This document shows, piece by piece, positions 1 through 8,654 of a stretch of 64,000 bases of DNA. Positions within the stretch are counted from its first letter, which is position 1; the number at the start of each line of letters is the position of its first letter. The notes under the pieces were generated by a model that was not told where the DNA came from, made no database searches, and saw only the letters and a program-made list of their open reading frames with translations. A program made the translations under genes and the position numbers. The DNA is taken from the NCBI GenBank assembly GCA_964449775.1, contig CAYVBQ010000010.1, positions 1-64,000 of the forward strand, written 5' to 3'. This DNA comes from Fen-1258 sp964449775 (GTDB lineage: Bacteria; Bacteroidota; Ignavibacteria; Ignavibacteriales; Melioribacteraceae).

Positions 1-8
1 AATGTCCG

Positions 9-119
9 TTACATTTTGCTATAATTTACCCACTCGAAAGGGAGAAGAGCCATAATTATTAACACAAGGATTAAAAATCCAGAAAGATTTAAACCAATGT
101 CATGAGACGAAATCTTCAA
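9..119 (-). CDS. possible 36-residue hydrophobic peptide downstream of murA
   Basis: A TTG-started frame begins directly after the murA stop codon and encodes 36 residues with one hydrophobic stretch (GFLILVLIIMALLPFEW) that could be a membrane segment. No homologue is recognised and no strong ribosome binding site of its own is visible, so it would depend on translational coupling to murA. It may equally be chance. Confidence 0.2.
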   Translation of the reverse strand: MKISSHDIGLNLSGFLILVLIIMALLPFEWVNYSKM

Positions 120-120
120 A

Positions 121-1386
121 TTAGTATTCCGATGTTGTCACACGTTCAATATCAGCACCTAGATTACGTAACTTCTCCTCAATTCGTTGATAGCCCCGAT
201 CAAGATGATAAATCCGGAGAATTTCTGTGGTTCCTGATGCGGCTAATCCTCCAAGGACAAGTGAAGCACTTGCACGAAGATCAGTAGACATAACCTTTGC
301 TCCTTTCAAGTGCTTAACACCTTTGATCACAGCACTATTATTGACCACTTCAATGTTGGCACCTAAGCGATTTAATTCGGGAACATGACTAAAACGGTCA
401 TGATAGATTGAATCGGTTACAGTAGATGTTCCTTCAGCGAGTGACATATAGGAAGTCCATTGCGCTTGCATATCCGTAGGAAATCCAGGATAGACTGCTG
501 TTGTTACGTCAACACTTTTAATCGTAGGATTCGATGCATCTATTTCCAATAAATCTTTTTTATAACTAATTTTAACACCACTCTCCTCTAATTTTAAAAG
601 CTCGGATTCAATATTGTGATGTTCGCGATACTCAAGTTCAATTTTACTTTTTGTAATGGCTGCGGCAGTCAAAAGGGTTCCGGCTTCAATGCGATCAGAA
701 ATATTATAAATTCTCGACGGCAGCAACTGATCAACACCTTCAATCTCAATAGTGGTAGTATCTATTTTGTTGATTTTTGCTCCCATCAATTTTAGGCTTT
801 CAACTAACAATGTAATCTCAGGTTCAATGGCAGCATTAGTTATTATTGTAGTACCTTTGGCTAAACATGCAGCCATCATAGCATTGCCAGTTGCACCGAC
901 TGAGGAAATATCAAAATTAATTTTTGCACCATGTAGTTTTGAAGCTTTCGCTATGATATATCCTTCTTCCAACATTACTTCAGCGCCTAACTTTTTCATA
1001 GCTTCAAGATGTAAATTTATCGGGCGTGGTCCCCAGGCGCATCCTCCCGGTAGAGATACTTTTGCAAATCCATAACGAGCCAGCAAAGGTCCTAAGACAT
1101 AAACTGAAGCTCTCATTTTATTTACGTGTTCGTATGGAGCGATCTGGCTTGATATGTTGGACGTGTCTAATTCTAGTCTATGATTCTTAAATTCATAAGT
1201 AACTCCTAATTGATCAAGGAGTTTGATCATAGTATAAATATCATTCACTTCAGGTATATTGTCAATTCTATTAATACCACTATTGAGTAAGGTAGCCGGC
1301 ATTAAGACCAAAGCAGAATTTTTAGCACCGCTCACAGCAACTTTCCCACTCAATTTTTTACCACCATGTATTACAAATTTATCCAA
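121..1386 (-). CDS. murA: UDP-N-acetylglucosamine 1-carboxyvinyltransferase MurA
   Basis: This enzyme makes the first committed step of peptidoglycan synthesis, transferring enolpyruvate from phosphoenolpyruvate to UDP-GlcNAc in the cytoplasm. The protein has 421 residues, the usual family length. The N-terminal GAKNSAL motif carries the conserved Lys22, and the catalytic loop SLPGGCAWGPRP carries the phosphoenolpyruvate-binding Cys116 (fosfomycin target). The start is TTG with an AGGGA-type ribosome binding site about 7 bases upstream. It lies 9 bp after the Ser/Thr kinase gene, so the two are probably co-transcribed, which fits kinase control of cell-wall synthesis but does not prove it. 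Confidence 0.96.
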   Translation of the reverse strand: MDKFVIHGGKKLSGKVAVSGAKNSALVLMPATLLNSGINRIDNIPEVNDIYTMIKLLDQLGVTYEFKNHRLELDTSNISSQIAPYEHVNKMRASVYVLGPLLARYGFAKVSLPGGCAWGPRPINLHLEAMKKLGAEVMLEEGYIIAKASKLHGAKINFDISSVGATGNAMMAACLAKGTTIITNAAIEPEITLLVESLKLMGAKINKIDTTTIEIEGVDQLLPSRIYNISDRIEAGTLLTAAAITKSKIELEYREHHNIESELLKLEESGVKISYKKDLLEIDASNPTIKSVDVTTAVYPGFPTDMQAQWTSYMSLAEGTSTVTDSIYHDRFSHVPELNRLGANIEVVNNSAVIKGVKHLKGAKVMSTDLRASASLVLGGLAASGTTEILRIYHLDRGYQRIEEKLRNLGADIERVTTSEY

Positions 1387-1395
1387 GTCATTTCC

Positions 1396-3300
1396 CTATT
1401 GAATTTTAATGATCATACCATTGACGCCTACAATAAAGATTTTCCCGTAAGGGCTTATTGACAAACCATTCATATTAGAATAGTAGGGAGAGTCAACAAT
1501 ATCCCAAGTTTCACCTTTATCTTTTGATATCAGAATAGTTCCGCGGCTTCCTATTACAATCGAATTATTTTCAGAAATGAATCTCACTTTTTGGAATCCT
1601 CCGGTTGTATTTAATTTTGTCTTCTCCCAATTGCTTCCAAAATCCGAAGAGCGTAAAACAGTTCCATCTCCACCAACTATTAATCCGTGCCCTTCTTTAT
1701 TGAGGTCAACCGATTTTAAATAATTATCTGTGATGGATTCACCAGACGAGGACCAAGTCTCACCTCCATCCTTTGTTGAAATTATTGTACCGTTCCACCC
1801 AACAGCAAATCCTAGTTTGCTGTTAAAAAATGAAAGATCGAAGATTATCTCTTTAGTGCTTGTTTTTACTTTATACCAATTGAGACCGCCATTAATGGTT
1901 TTTAATATCAATCCCTTATTGCCTGTGATAAAGCCTGTATTGCCGTTAAGAAATTTGATTCTAAAAAAAGTATACCCTTTTTGAAGTGGAATTAAATGAA
2001 GAGAATCGAGAAGATTAGAAGTGTAATAAAGAGAGGACGAATCACCAACAATTAATGATTTGCCATCCTGGAATATGTGAACGTCTCTTAGAGAAACTGA
2101 ACGGAGAAGATTTTTCTTACTCCAAGTTTTTCCATCATCTGAAGAGGTAAGAACTAATCCGGAATCGCCAACTGTAGCAGCATATTTTTCATTGGCTATA
2201 AAAACGGAATTCAAATTTCGTAGAACACCGCTTTCAATTTTTGTTATCTCGTTGAATTTATCTTTGATTCCTTCTGATGCGAAAAGCTGTTGGATGCTAT
2301 ACTTCTTATATTTATCCAATTGATTAGAGGTGATAAGAGTATTCACTTGTGTATAAACAAAGTAAGAAACTGTTATTAAGATGATTGTAAAAGCAATATA
2401 TGCCGAAATTGCCAAAACTTTATATTTCTTAGATCGCGGTTCTGTCCGTTTAAAATAACTTGTAAGCTTTGCAACTTGATTATCCAGTTCTTGAACTTCG
2501 TTGAACATTTCTTCACAAGTGCTGTACCGATTTAAAGGATTTTTTTCTAAAGCTCTAAGTATAATCTTATCAACTTTTTCAGGAACGCCACTCATTTTTT
2601 CAGTAACACGCGGCGCATTTTTTTTCAAATGTGCATCCATTACTTCATATTCACTAGGAAAATCAAAAGGTGGTTCACCAATAATCATTTCATAGGCAGT
2701 GCAGCCAATCGAGTATATATCGCTACGGTTTGTAACTTCTTCACTTCGAATCTGCTCCGGACTCATATAATACACAGTGCCAATTTTCGAACCGGTTTTA
2801 GTCATGCTATTATCGAACAAAGATTTGGAAATACCAAAATCCATTATCTTCGTAATACCTTCTTTGTTCAAGATAATGTTGGAAGGTTTTATATCTCTAT
2901 GGACAAATCCCTTGGAATGAGCGTAACCTATACCGAGAAGCAACTGTTTGATAATGTAGATTACATCGTATAGATTAAATCTTCCCTGCCGTTCAATAAC
3001 CTTCTCCAAGCTCTCACCCTCAACATACTCCATTACTATCCCAAGAAGATTGGAGTATTCAATAAATCCATAGACAGCAACAATATTAGGATGAGAAAGT
3101 TTAGCCTGATTTTTCGCTTCGCGTTTGAATCGTTCTATAAATCGTTCGTGATCACTGCCGCTAGAGGAGTTCAGCATTTTTATGGCAATGTATCTATCCA
3201 GCTTTATATCATATGCCTTATAAACAATCCCCATTCCGCCTCTGCCAAGCACCGAGACGATTTTGTAATTATCTATTACTTTACCAATCAGGTTTTCCAT
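1396..3300 (-). CDS. membrane Ser/Thr protein kinase with extracytoplasmic Ycf48/BNR-like repeats
   Basis: A 634-residue Hanks-type kinase. The kinase domain (about 10-275) has the glycine loop GRGGMG at 19-24, catalytic Lys41, HRD at 134-136 and DFG at 154-156, so it looks active. One transmembrane segment lies near 292-318. The rest (about 350-634) is a run of repeats such as GKTWSKK, GGLNWYKV, GGETWSSS and GETWDIV, each with a G-x-T/N-W core. These resemble Ycf48/BNR beta-propeller blades of the photosystem II assembly factor family, used here outside photosynthesis. Most bacterial membrane kinases of this kind carry PASTA or other sensors, so the propeller is notable. Inference: the propeller is outside the cytoplasm and senses a ligand. 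Confidence 0.9.
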   Translation of the reverse strand: MENLIGKVIDNYKIVSVLGRGGMGIVYKAYDIKLDRYIAIKMLNSSSGSDHERFIERFKREAKNQAKLSHPNIVAVYGFIEYSNLLGIVMEYVEGESLEKVIERQGRFNLYDVIYIIKQLLLGIGYAHSKGFVHRDIKPSNIILNKEGITKIMDFGISKSLFDNSMTKTGSKIGTVYYMSPEQIRSEEVTNRSDIYSIGCTAYEMIIGEPPFDFPSEYEVMDAHLKKNAPRVTEKMSGVPEKVDKIILRALEKNPLNRYSTCEEMFNEVQELDNQVAKLTSYFKRTEPRSKKYKVLAISAYIAFTIILITVSYFVYTQVNTLITSNQLDKYKKYSIQQLFASEGIKDKFNEITKIESGVLRNLNSVFIANEKYAATVGDSGLVLTSSDDGKTWSKKNLLRSVSLRDVHIFQDGKSLIVGDSSSLYYTSNLLDSLHLIPLQKGYTFFRIKFLNGNTGFITGNKGLILKTINGGLNWYKVKTSTKEIIFDLSFFNSKLGFAVGWNGTIISTKDGGETWSSSGESITDNYLKSVDLNKEGHGLIVGGDGTVLRSSDFGSNWEKTKLNTTGGFQKVRFISENNSIVIGSRGTILISKDKGETWDIVDSPYYSNMNGLSISPYGKIFIVGVNGMIIKIQ

Positions 3301-3380
3301 ATTAGCGTTTTTTTTGAATTCAATATAAGAAATTCTCTTTTTTCTTTTTAATATTAGATCAAAGAAGATTATACGTTCCT

Positions 3381-3410
3381 TTGATATTTCTAACCATTTA
3401 ACTAATTTTG
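3381..3410 (+). promoter_or_regulatory. Bacteroidetes-type promoter of tRNA-Leu(UAG)
   Basis: TTG at 3381-3383 is followed, after exactly 19 bases, by TAATTTTG at 3403-3410. This matches the Bacteroidetes consensus TTG-N19-21-TAnnTTTG. The mature tRNA starts 21 bases further on. The second tRNA-Leu gene has the same arrangement with the same spacing. Confidence 0.75.
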
Positions 3411-3431
3411 CGAGCCCATTGCAAGAACTAT

Positions 3432-3513
3432 GCGAGACTGGCGGAATTGGCAGACGCGCTAGACTTAGGATCTAGTATCGAGAGATGTGGGGGTTCGAGT
3501 CCCCCGTCTCGCA
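3432..3513 (+). tRNA. tRNA-Leu (anticodon UAG)
   Basis: The 7-bp acceptor stem GCGAGAC/GTCTCGC is perfect, with discriminator A. The anticodon stem CTAGA/TCTAG encloses loop CTTAGGA, giving anticodon UAG. The T arm is GGGGG TTCGAGT CCCCC, and a long variable arm is present, as expected for a class II tRNA. CCA is not encoded. The trigger factor gene follows 38 bases later. Confidence 0.97.
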
Positions 3514-3551
3514 CTATCAACTATAACAAACACAATATCAACGAGGCTTTT

Positions 3552-4859
3552 TTGGATATCAAAGTAAATCAGCTTACGGACTCTCAACAAGAAGTTGAGG
3601 TAACATTAAATTATGACGAAATTCTTCCTGAGATTGATGAAGCTTACAAGGAAGAGAGAAAGACTATCGCAATTGATGGTTTTAGAAAAGGAAAAGCTCC
3701 TTTGGGAATGATTAAAAAACTTTTCGGTGAAGCCATTGAGTTCAAATCAAGTGAAAAAATTGCTAATAAAAAATTCTGGGACATCGTTGATCAAAAAGAA
3801 CTTAAACCGATCAGCACCCCGAAGATGACGGATATTGACTTTGTCCCCGGAACAAAACTATTATTTAAAGTTAAGTACGAGATAAAACCAATACTCGAAT
3901 TAAAAAATTACAAAGGGTTAGAAGTTGAGAAAACGATTTTCGTTGTTAAAGATGAGGAAGTGGAACGTGAAATAGATTTTCTTTTAAAACCCCTTCAAAA
4001 ATTTGAGGTTGAAGAAAAGGTAGAAGATAGGAATTATAGAATAACTGTTAATTTACAAAGAATCGATGCTGATGGATTGCCAATGGTTGGTTCCCGCAGT
4101 GAGAATATTTTAATCGATTTGAGCGATGAAAAAGTGAATTTGCAGATTAAAGAAAATGCGCAAGGCAAAAAACTTGGAGAATCATTCGAATTCACTTTTG
4201 TTGACGAACACTTTCATGATGAAGAACTTCATAAAGAAGAGTTTAAGTATATTGCCGGGATATCAAAGATCGAAAAACTTGTTAAACCTGAGCTTACAGA
4301 AGAGGTTATCAAAAAGATTACAAAAGATAAAGCAGCAACTCCGGAAGAACTTCATTCATTCCTTAGAAAAAACATAGAAGATTACTACACCAAACAATCG
4401 GAAGAGATGTTAATAAATAACTTACTTGGTGAAGTTGTAAAGAATAATGATTTCACTCCACCACCCGGTTATGTAAGTTCAGTCCATAAAAGAATGGTTG
4501 AACTCGAAAAAGAAAATGCTAAACGTTATAAAACTACTATCTTCGATGAAAAAGCTGTTGCCGAGTACTACAAACCTAGAGCAGAGTGGAATGCCAAATG
4601 GCAGATAATTCTTGAAAATCTTGCTGTTGCAGAGAACATCAAAGTTGAAGATTCTGAATTAGAGGAACTAGCAAAAGTTGAAGCTGAGACTACCGGGATT
4701 TCAGTTGCTAAACTTGTAAAATACTACAAAGACACTAACCGGATAGAAATGCTCTTGGAGGAAAAAGTAATTAATTTCTTAAAAGAACACGCAGAAATTA
4801 AAGAAGTTGATGCTGAAGAAAAAATCAAAGAGAAGAAGGAAAAATCAAATGAAGCATAA
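3552..4859 (+). CDS. tig: trigger factor (ribosome-associated chaperone)
   Basis: Trigger factor binds near the ribosomal exit tunnel and protects nascent chains. The ribosome-docking signature GFRKGKAP is near residues 45-52. A central region corresponds to the FKBP-like prolyl isomerase domain, which looks divergent, and a long helical C-terminal arm ends in a charged tail. The open frame runs backwards through tRNA-Leu, so its first in-frame Met cannot be the start. I chose TTG at 3552 because GAGG lies 5-6 bases upstream and the protein then begins (M)DIKVNQ, the usual trigger factor N-terminus, giving 435 residues. It overlaps clpP by 11 bp, the standard tig-clpP operon. Confidence 0.94.
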   Translation: MDIKVNQLTDSQQEVEVTLNYDEILPEIDEAYKEERKTIAIDGFRKGKAPLGMIKKLFGEAIEFKSSEKIANKKFWDIVDQKELKPISTPKMTDIDFVPGTKLLFKVKYEIKPILELKNYKGLEVEKTIFVVKDEEVEREIDFLLKPLQKFEVEEKVEDRNYRITVNLQRIDADGLPMVGSRSENILIDLSDEKVNLQIKENAQGKKLGESFEFTFVDEHFHDEELHKEEFKYIAGISKIEKLVKPELTEEVIKKITKDKAATPEELHSFLRKNIEDYYTKQSEEMLINNLLGEVVKNNDFTPPPGYVSSVHKRMVELEKENAKRYKTTIFDEKAVAEYYKPRAEWNAKWQIILENLAVAENIKVEDSELEELAKVEAETTGISVAKLVKYYKDTNRIEMLLEEKVINFLKEHAEIKEVDAEEKIKEKKEKSNEA

Positions 4860-5517
4860 TACTCCTACCGAATCACAATTGAAAAAGAATTTTGAAATTT
4901 ATAATCAGCTCGTTCCTTATGTAATTGAACAAACTGGTCGTGGTGAAAGAGGAATGGATATTTTCTCACGTTTACTGCGAGAACGAATTATTTTTTTAGG
5001 AACAGCTATTGATGATCATGTAGCAAGTATAACTATTGCACAGTTACTTTTTCTTGAAGCTGAAGATGCGGAAAAGGATATCTTTCTATATATCAACTCA
5101 CCAGGTGGAAGTGTTTCAGCTGGTCTTGCTATCTACGATACAATGAAATATGTCAGATCTAAAGTATCCACTATTTGTGTCGGTTTAGCAGCAAGTATGG
5201 GAGCTGTTCTGCTAGCTGGTGGCGAAAATGGAAAGCGCTCTTCCCTTCCAAACTCGAAAATAATGATTCATCAACCTTGGATTGGCGGATTACAAGGCCA
5301 AACTACCGATATTGAAATCCATGCCAAAGAAATGATTAAAACCCGCGCGGCTCTTTATAACATACTCGTTGAGAGTACAGGCAAAACGTACGAGCAAATT
5401 GCGAAAGATTGCGACCGTGACTATTATTTGACATCGGAAGAAGCTAAGGAATATAAACTCATTGATAATATTCTTGTGCATCGCGCTTCGCCAAGTAGTG
5501 ATAATTCTAAAAAATAA
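4849..5517 (+). CDS. clpP: ATP-dependent Clp protease proteolytic subunit ClpP
   Basis: Serine peptidase that forms a double heptamer and works with Clp ATPases. It has 222 residues. The nucleophile Ser116 sits in GLAASMGA and the catalytic His141 in IMIHQPWIG; the NSPGGSVSAG oxyanion loop is present. The start chosen is the ATG at 4849, inside the end of tig, preceded by GAAGGA; a longer in-frame start at 4807 would add 14 basic residues unlike the family. clpX usually follows this pair but is not in the window. Confidence 0.96.
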   Translation: MKHNTPTESQLKKNFEIYNQLVPYVIEQTGRGERGMDIFSRLLRERIIFLGTAIDDHVASITIAQLLFLEAEDAEKDIFLYINSPGGSVSAGLAIYDTMKYVRSKVSTICVGLAASMGAVLLAGGENGKRSSLPNSKIMIHQPWIGGLQGQTTDIEIHAKEMIKTRAALYNILVESTGKTYEQIAKDCDRDYYLTSEEAKEYKLIDNILVHRASPSSDNSKK

Positions 5518-5519
5518 TT

Positions 5520-5774
5520 TTGCTTAATTTATTAAGGGGCTACAAAGAATCGAGCCTTCTTAACTATGTAGATAACCTAAAGGGCAAACTTTTGCTTGTG
5601 CATGGAACAAGTGATCCTACTGTAGTATGGCAAAATTCACTATCCTTTGCAAAGAAATGTGCAGAATTGAATAAACCATTAGATTATTTCCCATATGTTG
5701 GTCATGGTGTTGGTGGAAAAGATGCACTCCAACTATATACAAAGATCGTAAACTACTTTTTAGATAATCTTTAA
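5520..5774 (+). pseudogene. C-terminal remnant of a dipeptidyl-peptidase IV/S9-family hydrolase
   Basis: About 80 residues match the very end of S9 prolyl-peptidase/DPP-IV hydrolases. Visible are the Asp-bearing segment LLLVHGTSDPTVVWQNS and the His-bearing segment FPYVGHGVGGKDA, followed by the final helix. The nucleophile motif GxSxGG and everything before it are missing, because clpP ends 2 bases upstream. Its only possible start is TTG. It is most simply a fragment left after deletion. No other part of the gene is seen nearby. Confidence 0.7.
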
Positions 5775-5785
5775 TCGAAAAAATT

Positions 5786-5816
5786 CCTCGATCCGCCGCG
5801 GCGGATTGCTTCGAGG
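5786..5816. repeat. palindromic repeat with TCCGCCGCGGCGGA core
   Basis: The 14-base perfect palindrome TCCGCCGCGGCGGA (5792-5805) sits inside an outer pair CCTCGA/TCGAGG. The same 14-mer recurs at 30325-30338 inside an inverted-repeat element, and a cousin with the same CCGCGG centre lies at 20189-20216. Confidence 0.6.
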
Positions 5817-5870
5817 TTATAATCTTATAACGAAGGTCGAGAATTAAATACCTCGACCGAGTTTTATAAA

Positions 5871-5893
5871 AGCCCTTCCCTTTGGGAAGGGCT
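5871..5893 (+). terminator. hairpin, probable terminator after clpP and the S9 remnant
   Basis: A 10-bp perfect stem AGCCCTTCCC/GGGAAGGGCT closes a 3-base loop. GGGATGGGCTTTTATTT follows, so the run of T comes a little late for a classical intrinsic terminator. It lies between the tig-clpP unit and the next gene on the same strand. Confidence 0.55.
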
Positions 5894-6026
5894 GGGATGG
5901 GCTTTTATTTCTTAACACAACATTTTAGGCAGAGAGCTCAAACGCTTCTTTGCCATTTTCAACTATATAATAAAATCGCTATTTTCACACTCAACAAATT
6001 AATTCTGAATTTATAAGAGACTTATA

Positions 6027-8381
6027 TTGATCGGCGGAAAACTCGAACTCCTAAATAAACTAAATGAACTTACTGAATATGCTCAACGAGGCGATGAATT
6101 TTTACTTGAAGAGATTTGTAATTTCCTTTCAAATGAATTTGACCTTAATGCTGTTGTTCTATTCAAAGTCGACGAAAAAGGCTCTCTCGAAGTAATCGGC
6201 AAATCGGCAAACGCTAAAAACTCTTACTACAAAGGTTCAACATTCCATTGTGAAGTTTGCAAATTAGTTGTGCAAAATGTTAAATCATCTCTGAATCTTG
6301 ATCCGGCATGTAAAATTCAAATCTCGGAGAACATTTTATTCGAGGGATGTCTTCTTCTCAATCTTCCCACTACTCAAAAAATGTTGGTTAAAGTTGCCCG
6401 GAAATCCGCTTTTACACAAAGTGATAAAAACTCGCTTGAGAAAGCACTGCAATTAATTTCGATGATATTATTAAGCTGGGTTGAAAACCATGGCGGTATT
6501 CGTTCTAATCAGAGCTCTATTGCAAAAATTATCTCTGATACTACTAACGAATTAAAAGCTGGTTCCAATTCAATAATCGGTTATACTACAATTCTCGCAA
6601 AAGAAAAATTAACTTCTTCTCAGCTTGAATATGTAAATGGTATTAAGAAAATCGCTCAAAATATTTTGCTTAATATGAATGATTTGAGCGAACTTTCAAA
6701 AATTGAACTAAATAATATCACGAGAAATCTTAATAAGATTGATCTTAATGCTTTTGTAAATGAAATTGTTGATATTTTTAAGAGTCGGATTGGTAAGAGA
6801 AAGGTGAATTTTGTTGTCAATATTGATAAGAAAATAAATAGCCTCATAAGTTTAGATGATCAAAAACTACGTTATGTAATTAGCAGTTTGCTTTTTGTTT
6901 CCACTACATTAACTTTGCAAGGAGAGATTGTTCTCGATCTCTCTGTTACAAAAGATAAAAAAATTAGATTCATGATTTCCGATACCGGAAAAGTCCTTGA
7001 CAGTCAGACTATAGATAAGATCTTCGAGCCGTTTTCCTTATCAAAAATCGATGAATTTAAGAACTCTTCCATTACCGGTTTATTCTTAACATTAGTAAAT
7101 AAATATGTGACTTATTTAGGGGGTGAAATTTCAGCTTCGAGTACGGCTGGAAAAGGTAATTCTTTTACATTCACTATCAGTGGAGAAGTGATGTCTAATC
7201 TTGAAAATAGTATTTCGCAATTACCAAAACCGACTACCCAAAATCGGGTTCTAGTTATAGAAGATGATTATGCTACATCCAAATTGTTGAATAATTATCT
7301 TACAAAGTGGGGATATGATCCGATAATTGTTAGCACTGAAGAGCAAGCTTTTAGTTTAATTAATGTTGAAAAGCTGCTAGCAATAATTTTGGACATAGAA
7401 CTTCCGAACATCAACGGACTGGAATTGCTCAAGAAAATTCATGAACATCCAAATGTTAAAAACACACCTGTAATTGTCTGCTCTGTTGAACCTGAACAAC
7501 AAAAAGCATTTATGATGGGCGCTGTTGAGTATTTTATTAAACCTATTAACTACAATTATCTTGTTGAAGTACTCACCAATTACAAGCTTAGAAAAAATTC
7601 TAACGTACTCTGCGTTGATGATGATTTGCCAACCTTGAATTTAATTAAGCAAGCTATTGAAGCTGCTGGTTTCATTGCTGTTGCAGAGAATATTTCTGCA
7701 AATGTAATGAATTCAATTAGTGATAAGGATATTGATCTCGCAATCGTTGATCTGGATATGCCGGCTCCCAATGGTTTTGAATTGATTAAGCTGATTAAAT
7801 CAGACAAAAAATTTGCAAACCTGCCTATCATCATTTATACAGGCAAAGAGAATTACAAAGAAGATCTTTATAAGATCGAGGGATTATTTGAAGAGCTGTT
7901 AGATAAACGCTCAACCAATATTGAAGATCTTGCCGATACTATCAGCGCTATGATTAATAGGTACGAGACTCCCCCGCCACAAGAAGAAGTTAGAGCAAAA
8001 CATGGCGTACTTAAAATATTATTAGCGGAAGACTACAAGCACTCTCAGATTATAGTAACACGACTTCTCAAGAAAAACGGTTTTGAAAATATTGTTGTAG
8101 TAGAAAACGGTGAAGATGCCGTGAAAATGGCAAAAGATGAAAAATTTGATGTTATCCTAATGGATATGCAAATGCCGGTTATGAATGGATTCGAAGCTAC
8201 CGAAAAAATCCGCGAGTTAACGGAATATAAAGACACTCCTATAATAGCGCTTACAGCATTTGCAATGAAGGGTGATCGAGAAAAATGCTTGGAATCCGGC
8301 GCAACTGATTATATACCTAAGCCCATTGATTCAAAAGAATTTATTGATAAAGTTAAATACTACACAAATACTGTTAGTTAA
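6027..8381 (+). CDS. histidine-less hybrid kinase-like protein with three receiver domains
   Basis: A 784-residue protein with a TTG start (AAGAGA upstream) and no membrane segment. Residues about 20-155 look like a GAF sensor fold. Residues about 165-235 correspond to the dimerisation/phosphoacceptor helices, but where SHExRTPLN is expected the sequence is TNELKAGSN, so the phosphorylated His is Asn174. The following ATPase-like domain (about 270-385) is also eroded: the N-box lacks Asn, G1 reads DTGKV, and the G2 glycines are mostly gone. By contrast the three receivers look intact: Asp456/Lys505, Asp575/Lys627 and Asp713/Lys765, each with its acidic pair. It probably cannot phosphorylate itself. 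Inference: it is a phosphorelay hub or scaffold loaded by another kinase. Confidence 0.88.
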   Translation: MIGGKLELLNKLNELTEYAQRGDEFLLEEICNFLSNEFDLNAVVLFKVDEKGSLEVIGKSANAKNSYYKGSTFHCEVCKLVVQNVKSSLNLDPACKIQISENILFEGCLLLNLPTTQKMLVKVARKSAFTQSDKNSLEKALQLISMILLSWVENHGGIRSNQSSIAKIISDTTNELKAGSNSIIGYTTILAKEKLTSSQLEYVNGIKKIAQNILLNMNDLSELSKIELNNITRNLNKIDLNAFVNEIVDIFKSRIGKRKVNFVVNIDKKINSLISLDDQKLRYVISSLLFVSTTLTLQGEIVLDLSVTKDKKIRFMISDTGKVLDSQTIDKIFEPFSLSKIDEFKNSSITGLFLTLVNKYVTYLGGEISASSTAGKGNSFTFTISGEVMSNLENSISQLPKPTTQNRVLVIEDDYATSKLLNNYLTKWGYDPIIVSTEEQAFSLINVEKLLAIILDIELPNINGLELLKKIHEHPNVKNTPVIVCSVEPEQQKAFMMGAVEYFIKPINYNYLVEVLTNYKLRKNSNVLCVDDDLPTLNLIKQAIEAAGFIAVAENISANVMNSISDKDIDLAIVDLDMPAPNGFELIKLIKSDKKFANLPIIIYTGKENYKEDLYKIEGLFEELLDKRSTNIEDLADTISAMINRYETPPPQEEVRAKHGVLKILLAEDYKHSQIIVTRLLKKNGFENIVVVENGEDAVKMAKDEKFDVILMDMQMPVMNGFEATEKIRELTEYKDTPIIALTAFAMKGDREKCLESGATDYIPKPIDSKEFIDKVKYYTNTVS

Positions 8382-8407
8382 TATTTTATCTTCAAAAATG
8401 AATTTCG

Positions 8408-8552
8408 AAAAAAAGAGGTTGCCTCAAAAGATCGTTTGTCATCACGAGCGAAGCGAAGTGATCTCATCTTTTCAATATAAACAAAAGATTGCTTCGTCGT
8501 AAACTCCTCGCAATGACTGTCTATCTAACTTTTGAGACACCCTCTTTTTTTT
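8408..8552. repeat. 145-bp nested inverted-repeat element
   Basis: The outer arms GAGGTTGCCTCAAAAG and CTTTTGAGACACCCTC pair at 14 of 16 positions and are flanked by runs of A and T. Inside is a second inverted pair, GTCATCACGAG (8438) and CTCGCAATGAC (ending 8517), with AGCGAAGCGAAG-like filler typical of bacterial interspersed repeats. The distal arm followed by T8 could also terminate transcription of the preceding gene. No coding capacity is seen. Confidence 0.6.
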
Positions 8553-8654
8553 ATTAGTTGCAATAACACTTCATTCCAAATTTGATGAATTACTATTACA
8601 ACCATATAACTTTTTTTATATTTGTTTCATAAATAAATCATTTCGGAGTTATTT

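Noticed and set aside
3408..3551. Upstream extension of the trigger factor frame
   Set aside because: It reads through tRNA-Leu; the family N-terminus and a ribosome binding site place the start at the TTG at 3552.
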